From an uncultured bacterium (GTDB lineage: Bacteria; Cyanobacteriota; Vampirovibrionia; Gastranaerophilales; Gastranaerophilaceae): a stretch of 11,273 nucleotides of DNA. Both the position numbers and the translations under genes were made by a program. Within the stretch, counting starts at the first letter, position 1. Each line of letters starts with the position of its first letter. This document shows, in pieces, positions 5,924 through 11,273 of this stretch. Under the pieces are notes generated by a model. That model was not told the DNA's origin. It saw only the letters and a list, made by a program, of their open reading frames with translations, and made no database searches. The stretch spans positions 1-11,273 of the forward strand of contig OMVC01000091.1 in NCBI GenBank assembly GCA_900314375.1, read 5' to 3'.

Positions 5924-7666
5924 TTATTTGCGAAGCGATTTTAACTTTTCGACTCTTGCGGAAATATTATCTACTTCTGCTTTCAATTGAGAATTTTCCT
6001 TTTCAAGTTTATTTACTTCATTTTCTAAAGTCAGAGTACGCTTTACTAAAGAGGCTACACGCTGATTTAAAGTTTTTATTGCATTTATGCATGCATAAAA
6101 CATTTCATCCCAACGTATGCGCAAATATCCATCTTCGCCTTTTGAAACCGCTGATGGAAATACTTTTTGTAACTGTTGAGCAATTACGCCCGTATGCGGT
6201 TCGTTTTTAGGGTCTTTTTTAAAAGTGTAATTATACACTTGTAGTTTATTTATTTCATCCAAACCGCCGTTAAATCTTGAACCTATGTATTTTAATCTTC
6301 TGTCACTTGAGAGGTTTATACTACAAGAACCAAAATTATACGAGTGCTGATCTCTGTTACAAGGGGAACTCAACTGAGTACTCTTGACACCGAATATGTT
6401 GGATGATGCTCCATTAAATGTAAACGGATATAAATAATTTCCGTAAGTCAAAAACATATTTCCACGTACAATAAGGTTACCGTTTACAACAGTTGTGGTA
6501 TTTGATTTTACTTTCGGATTATTTGCTAAATATGAGGCAGTGGAGTATTCCATATTATGAATTTCTAACGGCGCATCACCACCACCATAATACCCGTTAT
6601 CAAAAGAACCGATATATGTCCTTATTGATTCATCCGGAGCAGCTTCAGTTCCTTTTGCAGACGCTATATGATTATTATCATCATCAAGTGTTCGAGGCCC
6701 TGAATTGGCACCGATACAGGTTTTATTAGATGAATACTCTAAATTTGCACATGCCTTATAACCCAGCGCGACATTACGAGAACCATTTTTTAAATTTTCT
6801 AAAGCGCCAAACCCAACTGCGATATTATATGTTCCGTTATCCAAAGATTTAAGCGCATTGTATCCGATACTTGTATTATTTGCAGGAAGAGCGGTTGCTT
6901 CATCACTTCTTGAACCAATAATGACATTATTTACACCTTTCGATTTTGCATTATTACCAATTAATGTATTATTGCTTATAGCAGCATTGTCTGCATCAGC
7001 ATCAGCACCTAAAAAGACATTTCCACTACCACCTGATGAAAGTGTTGCCCCTGCATTTGCACCTACAGCTACATTATTATTAGAATTAGTATTTATTCTT
7101 CCTAAAGCCGCATATCCTACAGCTACATTATTGGATGCAGGATTATCTACACTATTAGAGGATAAGTTGTTTAGTGCATTATACCCGATTGCTATATTAT
7201 TTTTAGGATATCTGGCTAAATTAAAATATTTATCAAGTGATGGGAATGTACTACCAAGCAGTAAATTTGTATTATCTGCCAATAAGGTTGCACCTATAGT
7301 TCCTATTCTACCATAAGGCTGTTTTTCATCATCACCATAACGAAGCTGAATTTGACGTTGTATATTATTATCGGAAAGTAATCCTGAACGAATTATAACT
7401 TTTGAGCTATCCGCTAAATCAACTGCATCACCGGCATTTAAAGGAGTAACACCAAAAAAGACGGAGCCATTATCATTTGCTTTTTTAGCATGAGTTTGAG
7501 ATGAAAAGCCTCTCGTTTGCCATGACCATAAGTCCTCATTCGTTGTTGCCCTGCGTTTTTTTGTAATTAAAGGAGCCACAGCCGCAAACAAGATTGTCAA
7601 AACTAACAATACAATCATGACTTCAGCTAATGTAAAAGCTTTTTTCTTATTCCCGTTATTATGCAT
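5924..7666 (-). CDS. Type IV prepilin-like protein with YadA-head-like repeats and C-terminal S74 autoprocessing chaperone
   Basis: This 580-aa protein is far longer than normal pilins (about 130-200 aa). The N-terminus is a class III signal, KKKA then FTLAEVMIVLLVLTILFAAV. Predicted cleavage is between A10 and F11, with the conserved Glu at mature position 5 (E15) and Ala instead of the usual Gly at -1. From about 157 to 320 there are roughly ten repeats of N-x-x-[VIL]-G-x-x-A type, for example NNVAVGYAAL, NVAVGANAGA, NVALGYKACA. They resemble the YadA/Hia head repeats found in trimeric adhesins and phage fibres. The C-terminus is a peptidase S74 intramolecular chaperone: SDRRLK (S454, K459), then HTGVIAQQLQKVFPSAV (491-507), DGYLRIRWDEM, and a coiled coil (about 528-578). 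Predicted self-cleavage is at S453/S454. Cysteine pairs C306/C317 and C436/C448 may form disulfides. GGAG lies 6 nt before the ATG, and a near-consensus promoter precedes it. The likely role is a surface or pilus-associated trimeric adhesin, which is inference. Confidence 0.88.
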   Translation of the reverse strand: MHNNGNKKKAFTLAEVMIVLLVLTILFAAVAPLITKKRRATTNEDLWSWQTRGFSSQTHAKKANDNGSVFFGVTPLNAGDAVDLADSSKVIIRSGLLSDNNIQRQIQLRYGDDEKQPYGRIGTIGATLLADNTNLLLGSTFPSLDKYFNLARYPKNNIAIGYNALNNLSSNSVDNPASNNVAVGYAALGRINTNSNNNVAVGANAGATLSSGGSGNVFLGADADADNAAISNNTLIGNNAKSKGVNNVIIGSRSDEATALPANNTSIGYNALKSLDNGTYNIAVGFGALENLKNGSRNVALGYKACANLEYSSNKTCIGANSGPRTLDDDNNHIASAKGTEAAPDESIRTYIGSFDNGYYGGGDAPLEIHNMEYSTASYLANNPKVKSNTTTVVNGNLIVRGNMFLTYGNYLYPFTFNGASSNIFGVKSTQLSSPCNRDQHSYNFGSCSINLSSDRRLKYIGSRFNGGLDEINKLQVYNYTFKKDPKNEPHTGVIAQQLQKVFPSAVSKGEDGYLRIRWDEMFYACINAIKTLNQRVASLVKRTLTLENEVNKLEKENSQLKAEVDNISARVEKLKSLRK

Positions 7667-7695
7667 CTCTTACTCCGTAATATGTGTATAGTTTT

Positions 7696-7724
7696 ATTAT
7701 AACACATTAATTTTATCATTTCAA
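7696..7724 (-). promoter_or_regulatory. Strong promoter for the prepilin-S74 gene
   Basis: On the minus strand -35 TTGAAA (7724-7719, 5 of 6) is followed by a 17-bp spacer and a perfect TATAAT (7701-7696). The -10 is preceded by TGTGT and followed by AAAA, much like the other promoters here. Initiation near 7689 leaves a leader of about 23 nt containing GGAG (7676-7673) placed 6 nt before the start codon. This is the closest match to consensus in the window. Confidence 0.7.
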
Positions 7725-7737
7725 TTCATATTAAACA

Positions 7738-7764
7738 TTTTACTCGTATTATTTTTGTGATAAT
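7738..7764 (+). promoter_or_regulatory. Candidate valS promoter (extended -10)
   Basis: The sequence TTTTGTGATAATC contains an extended -10 type TGT-GATAAT (GATAAT at 7759-7764, 5 of 6). A weak T-rich -35 lies upstream (TTTTAC, 7738-7743, spacer 15 bp). Initiation near 7771 gives a leader of about 27 nt with AAGGGG (7786-7791) 6 nt before the valS ATG. The leader is too short for a T-box, so valS is not under tRNA-sensing T-box control here. Confidence 0.4.
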
Positions 7765-7797
7765 CTTTTAAATATAGAACACAATAAGGGGATTGAT

Positions 7798-10443
7798 ATG
7801 ACAAGTACAATTATTGAAAATTTACCTACAGTTTATAATGCAAAAGAAACTGAAGAAAATATTTACAAATTTTGGGAAGATAACAAATTTTTTGTAGCAG
7901 ATGCAAAAAGTTCAAAACCGCATTATTCCATTGTAATTCCGCCACCGAATGTCACAGGTGTTTTACATATGGGACATGCACTGGATGAAACATTACAGGA
8001 CATTTTAGTCAGATATCACAGGATGAGCGGATTTGAAACTCTTTGGGTTCCGGGTACGGATCATGCAGGGATTGCTACACAAAATGTCGTTGAAAAACAA
8101 TTAAGAACTCAAGGTTTATCACGTTATGATTTAGGGCGTGAAAAATTTTTGGAAAAGACTTGGGAATGGGCTAATGCACATAAATCAAGAATTTTAGATC
8201 AATGCAAACGCCTCGGTGCATCTTTTGACAGAACAAGAGAAAGATTTACTTTTGACGAAGGGTGTTCGGATGCGGTTAAAGAAGTCTTTGTAAGGCTATA
8301 TGAAAAGGGCTTAATATATAAAGGCAAATATATAGTAAATTGGTGTCCGAGATGCCGCAGTGCGATTTCTGATGTGGAAACCGAATATGCAACAGAACAA
8401 GGACATTTGTGGGAAATTTCTTATCCTTTAAAAAATGAATCAGGAGCAATAATTGTTGCAACGACAAGACCTGAAACAATTTTTGGTGATGTCGCAATTG
8501 CGGTTCACCCTGAAGATCATAAATATTCCGAACTTGTCGGCAAAACTGTTGTTGTACCTTTAACGGGACGTGAAATTCCTATTATTGCAGATGAATATGT
8601 AGACAGAAATTTTGGTACAGGTGCGGTTAAAATTACACCGGCCCACGACCCTAACGATTATGAAGTAGGTAAACGTCATGGCTTAAAACCGCTATGGATA
8701 ATTGACGAAGAAGGCAAAATGATTGCTTGCGGTGAAGTTCCGCAAAAATATCACGGAATGGACAGATATGAAGCACGTAAAGCTATTGTCGGCGATTTAC
8801 AGTACCAAAACTTTTTATTAAGAATAAAAGACCACGAGCATAATGTCGGCAAATGCCAACGTTGCGGAACAACGATTGAGCCGTTATTATCCGAACAGTG
8901 GTTTGTAAAAATGAAGCCTTTGGCAGAAGAAGCCATAAAAGCTGTTAAAGACGGCAGAATAAAATTTATCCCTGAACGTTGGGAAAAGAACTATTTAGGC
9001 TGGATGGAAAACATAAGAGATTGGTGTATTTCCCGTCAATTGTGGTGGGGGCACCAGATACCCGCATATCACAACAAACAGACAGGGGAAATGATTGTGG
9101 CAAAGGAAAATCCTGATCCGTCTGTTTGGGAACAAGAAACTGATGTATTGGACACTTGGTTTTCTTCAGGGTTATGGCCGTTCTCCACTATGGGCTGGCC
9201 AAATACTGATAGTGAAGATTTCAAAAAATTCTATCCGACAACAACCCTTGTAACAGGATTTGATATTATTTTCTTCTGGGTTGCAAGAATGATTACCATG
9301 GGGTTAGAATTTACGGGCAAAGCTCCATTTTCAACGGTTTATATTCATGGCTTGATTCGTGATGAAAAAGGTCAAAAAATGTCCAAATCAAAAGGCAATA
9401 CGATTGATCCTGTTGAAATAATAGATAAATACGGGTGCGATGCTTTAAGATTTACAATGACATCACTTTGTACTTATGGCGGTCAGGATATTAAAATCAG
9501 CGACGAGCGTTTTGAATACGGCAGGAATTTTGCAAATAAAATTTGGAATGCTTCACGGTTCGTTTTGATGAATTTAGACGGCGTTGATAATAATGATATC
9601 GATTTTTCAAAATTAACTATCGCAGATAAATGGATTTTAGACAAATTAAATTCGGTAGCAAAAGAAGTTAATGAAGATATCGAAAATTACAGAATCGGCG
9701 AAACGGCTCATGTTTTATATGATTTCTTCTGGAATTCATATTGTGATTGGTATGTAGAAATTGCTAAAATTCAATTGCAGGATGAAAATTTGAAATTAAA
9801 TACTCAAAGAGTTTTGAGATATGTTCTTGATATGTCATTAAGATTGTTACATCCTATCATGCCTCATATTACAGAGCGAGTATGGCAACTTATTCCGAAA
9901 GAATCAGAATTTAAAGCGATTATGCTTGCTTCTTATCCGAAATTTGATGAAAAATTAGTATTCTCAAAAGAAGCAAAAGAGATGGAATTGGTGTTTGAAA
10001 CAATTTCTTCATTAAGAAACGTCAGACAAAGTTTCAATATTCCGATGAGCGTAAATTTTGATATTGAAATAAGAGCAGTTGAAGAAGAAAAAAATATTTT
10101 CAAAGAAATAGAAAGCTATATAAAACGCATGGCTCGAGTTGAAAACATCTCTTATGCATCTGTGAATGCTTCAGCTCCGAAGAAAAGTGCAAGCGCTGTA
10201 GTTTCTGCTTCAAAAATCATTATTCCTTTGGAAAATCTTATTGATTTTAATGAAGAAATTGCAAGACAGGAGAAGAAAATAGCGAAACTTACTGCTGAAA
10301 GAAAATCTCTAGAAGGTCGAATTAATAATCCGAAATTTGTTGCTAATGCACCTGTTGAACTTGTTAATCAAACTAAAGACAGAATTTCCGAAATCGAAAT
10401 TCAGGAAAAAGCAATAAATGAATTAATTTCATCATTGAAATAA
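7798..10443 (+). CDS. valS: Valyl-tRNA synthetase
   Basis: This 881-aa protein has the usual length of a bacterial ValRS, the class I enzyme that charges tRNA-Val and edits mischarged Thr. The HIGH signature appears as PPPNVTGVLHMGHAL (HMGH 57-60) and KMSKS at 527-531. The CP1 editing domain lies at about 190-350 and includes TTRPETIFGDVAIAVHPED. Two cysteine knuckles, CPRC (183-186) and CQRC (353-356), flank the editing domain and are likely to bind zinc. RDWCISRQLWWGHQIP marks the catalytic core, and the anticodon-binding domain is at about 600-750. The C-terminal coiled-coil arm that grips the tRNA elbow is at about 810-880, containing IARQEKKIAKLTAERKSLEG. The ATG is supported by AAGGGG 6 nt upstream. 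It diverges from the prepilin gene over 131 bp. All parts look intact. Confidence 0.98.
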   Translation: MTSTIIENLPTVYNAKETEENIYKFWEDNKFFVADAKSSKPHYSIVIPPPNVTGVLHMGHALDETLQDILVRYHRMSGFETLWVPGTDHAGIATQNVVEKQLRTQGLSRYDLGREKFLEKTWEWANAHKSRILDQCKRLGASFDRTRERFTFDEGCSDAVKEVFVRLYEKGLIYKGKYIVNWCPRCRSAISDVETEYATEQGHLWEISYPLKNESGAIIVATTRPETIFGDVAIAVHPEDHKYSELVGKTVVVPLTGREIPIIADEYVDRNFGTGAVKITPAHDPNDYEVGKRHGLKPLWIIDEEGKMIACGEVPQKYHGMDRYEARKAIVGDLQYQNFLLRIKDHEHNVGKCQRCGTTIEPLLSEQWFVKMKPLAEEAIKAVKDGRIKFIPERWEKNYLGWMENIRDWCISRQLWWGHQIPAYHNKQTGEMIVAKENPDPSVWEQETDVLDTWFSSGLWPFSTMGWPNTDSEDFKKFYPTTTLVTGFDIIFFWVARMITMGLEFTGKAPFSTVYIHGLIRDEKGQKMSKSKGNTIDPVEIIDKYGCDALRFTMTSLCTYGGQDIKISDERFEYGRNFANKIWNASRFVLMNLDGVDNNDIDFSKLTIADKWILDKLNSVAKEVNEDIENYRIGETAHVLYDFFWNSYCDWYVEIAKIQLQDENLKLNTQRVLRYVLDMSLRLLHPIMPHITERVWQLIPKESEFKAIMLASYPKFDEKLVFSKEAKEMELVFETISSLRNVRQSFNIPMSVNFDIEIRAVEEEKNIFKEIESYIKRMARVENISYASVNASAPKKSASAVVSASKIIIPLENLIDFNEEIARQEKKIAKLTAERKSLEGRINNPKFVANAPVELVNQTKDRISEIEIQEKAINELISSLK

Positions 10444-10474
10444 TCGTTAAAATTTCTTCATATACACGCAAAAA

Positions 10475-10514
10475 ATAAAATCTCCTTTTTTAATAAAAAA
10501 AAAGGAGATTTTAT
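10475..10514 (+). promoter_or_regulatory. Perfect 17-bp hairpin covering the Shine-Dalgarno of the 115-aa gene
   Basis: The left arm (10475-10491) is the exact reverse complement of the right arm (10498-10514), leaving a 6-nt loop (AATAAA). The right arm contains AAGGAG (10502-10507), the ribosome site of the gene starting at 10515, so translation would be blocked when the RNA is folded. Only 5 of the 17 pairs are G-C, clustered as CTCC/GGAG plus one further C-G. The rest are A-T, so the stem could melt relatively easily. There is no clean U-tract after it on the plus strand (ATTTTATATG), although it could also end valS transcripts inefficiently. The structure is seen directly. Its role as a temperature-, factor- or ribosome-dependent switch is inference. 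Confidence 0.7.
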
Positions 10515-10862
10515 ATGTCAATGGAAGTAGCTAAAATTTTATTGGACCCTACAACAACTACCAAAACATTCAAAAAAGTTTTAAATATGAACGACATGCA
10601 GGTAGTGGAAAAATTTTCACCTGTAATATCTGAATATAAAATTCAATTATCACCTAAATTACGACAAATATTAACACTTACCGAAGACGAATTTATATCA
10701 AAAGAACAACGTTTCAGATACGGTCATTGGCAAGATAGCGTTGAGTTCCGCACACGCGGTCCGCTTAAAAAATTAGAACAAGACTTACTTATTTGCATAG
10801 AAAATATTAATAACTACGCAGCTCGTCACAGGAAAACATGTAAACATTTAAAATCATTTTAA
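10515..10862 (+). CDS. Protein of unknown function (115 aa)
   Basis: I do not recognise this family. The protein is soluble and basic overall, with no signal peptide or membrane segment. It is rich in short helical stretches such as FKKVLNMNDMQVVEKFSPVI near the N-terminus. The middle contains an acidic segment followed by QRFRYGHWQDSVEFRTRG (about 65-82), and the end is a basic tail, ARHRKTCKHLKSF. The tail and helices would suit nucleic-acid or protein binding, but no motif proves it. The ATG at 10515 is preferred over the in-frame ATG at 10521, because AAGGAG is 7 nt away from the first and 13 nt from the second. It follows valS by 71 bp, and its ribosome site lies inside a 17-bp hairpin. 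It may be read from valS read-through or a weak local promoter. Confidence 0.7.
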   Translation: MSMEVAKILLDPTTTTKTFKKVLNMNDMQVVEKFSPVISEYKIQLSPKLRQILTLTEDEFISKEQRFRYGHWQDSVEFRTRGPLKKLEQDLLICIENINNYAARHRKTCKHLKSF

Positions 10863-10870
10863 TCACAAAT

Positions 10871-10901
10871 TTGCTAATTATGTTTATTTTTGTTGTATAA
10901 T
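10871..10901 (+). promoter_or_regulatory. Candidate birA promoter
   Basis: A perfect TATAAT (10896-10901) lies inside TGTTGTATAATAAA, a 14-nt string identical to the promoter core at 141-154. The best -35 is TTGCTA (10871-10876, 4 of 6) with a long 19-bp spacer, so the -10 region is the stronger part. Initiation near 10908 gives a leader of about 29 nt with a GAAGGA ribosome site (10927-10932) just before the ATG at 10937. Confidence 0.5.
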
Positions 10902-10936
10902 AAATATGATTAAGTAATGTTGATTAGAAGGATTTT

Positions 10937-11273
10937 ATGATATTAAGACTAGAGGAGACCGAGTCCACTAATAGCTATGCTAAAGAGCATATAGATACCC
11001 TGAATGACAAAACTGTTGTGCATGCCCTGCATCAAACTAATGGCAGAGGCAGACTAAACCGTTCTTGGGTTGATTTAGGGGATGAAAACCTGTTTATCTC
11101 TATAGTTTTAAAACCTTCACAAGCATACAAGAATAATTTTCCAAACATTACTCAATACGCAGGAGTAGTGTTGTGCAATGTTCTTGAAAAATATGGTACA
11201 AATCCTAAAATTAAATGGACAAATGATATTATGCTGGATGGAGAAAGAAAAATATCAGGAATTTTGTCAGAAT
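10937..11273 (+). CDS. birA: Biotin-[acetyl-CoA-carboxylase] ligase, N-terminal part (runs off right edge)
   Basis: From an ATG at 10937 (preceded by GAAGGA, 4 nt spacing) 112 codons stay open to the window edge. The peptide begins MILRLEETESTNSYAKEHID. It carries the biotin protein ligase hallmarks: ESTNSYA, the biotinoyl-AMP loop QTNGRGRLNRSW, KWTNDIM (usually KWPND, here with Thr for Pro), and GERKISGILSE. The enzyme activates biotin with ATP and transfers it to a lysine of the acetyl-CoA carboxylase carrier protein. The catalytic domain starts at residue 1, so there is no N-terminal winged-helix domain. This is the monofunctional form, which would not act as the biotin-operon repressor. 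About half of the usual 230-260 aa is present. A near-consensus -10 lies upstream. Confidence 0.92.
   Translation, partial: MILRLEETESTNSYAKEHIDTLNDKTVVHALHQTNGRGRLNRSWVDLGDENLFISIVLKPSQAYKNNFPNITQYAGVVLCNVLEKYGTNPKIKWTNDIMLDGERKISGILSE

Noticed and set aside
6858..7316. 152-aa open frame on the plus strand opposite the prepilin repeats
   Set aside because: It lies wholly antisense to the repeat-rich coding region, has a low-complexity Leu/Ala/Pro composition, and has no ribosome site. The open frame is a by-product of the repeated Asn/Gly/Ala codons on the other strand.
5924..7666. Prophage tail-fibre gene because of the S74 domain
   Set aside because: The N-terminus is a clear pilin-type signal, the neighbours are housekeeping genes, and no other phage gene is present. 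A cellular surface protein fits better.
7667..7797. T-box leader before valS
   Set aside because: The whole divergent spacer is only 131 bp, with the prepilin promoter inside it. No T-box sequence or specifier hairpin is present.
10475..10514. Canonical intrinsic terminator for valS
   Set aside because: The stem is long, but no run of U follows it on the plus strand, and it overlaps the next gene's ribosome site. A leaky terminator role remains possible but was not annotated as such.

Overview
The window is AT-rich DNA with densely packed genes on both strands. It most resembles a gut-type member of the Vampirovibrionia (formerly Melainabacteria), order Gastranaerophilales. That placement is inferred from low GC, the combination of a PilT retraction ATPase with a prepilin whose N-terminus reads FTLAEVMIVLLVLTILFAAV, and overall protein style. 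No rRNA or marker alignment is available, so treat it as moderate confidence. No mobile element, phage integrase, CRISPR array, tRNA or rRNA was seen, and the region reads as ordinary chromosome with one unusual surface protein.

Left part (1-2329): the first 30 codons of a recF-like gene run off the left edge on the minus strand. Divergent from it, a probable three-gene unit starts at a good sigma-70-type promoter: a small 83-aa protein of unknown function, pilT (type IV pilus retraction ATPase), and a six-helix membrane protein with a GTG start whose Shine-Dalgarno overlaps the pilT stop. This unit converges on uvrB, and the two stop codons overlap by 4 bp.

Middle part (2326-7666, minus strand): the transcription order is prepilin-S74 protein, then metK (S-adenosylmethionine synthetase), then uvrB (nucleotide excision repair). 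metK and uvrB are 43 bp apart and probably cotranscribed. The 291-bp gap upstream of metK holds a candidate promoter, a GC-rich leader hairpin and a 74-bp palindromic intergenic repeat. The 580-aa prepilin protein is the most striking gene. It has a class III (type IV pilin) signal, then about ten YadA-head-like N-x-x-[VI]-G repeats, then a phage tail-spike-type intramolecular chaperone (peptidase S74) with an intact Ser/Lys pair and a C-terminal coiled coil. This architecture suggests a trimerised, self-processing pilus-associated adhesin.

Right part (7667-11273, plus strand): valS (valyl-tRNA synthetase) diverges from the prepilin gene. It is followed by a 115-aa protein of unknown function whose Shine-Dalgarno is buried in a perfect 17-bp hairpin, and then by the 5' part of birA (biotin-protein ligase without a DNA-binding domain), cut by the right edge.

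The housekeeping genes (recF, metK, uvrB, valS, birA) are unrelated in pathway. The functional theme is the type IV pilus machinery (pilT) plus the pilin-like surface protein. The points most worth following are the prepilin/S74 chimera, the SD-occluding hairpin before the 115-aa gene, and the structured metK leader.
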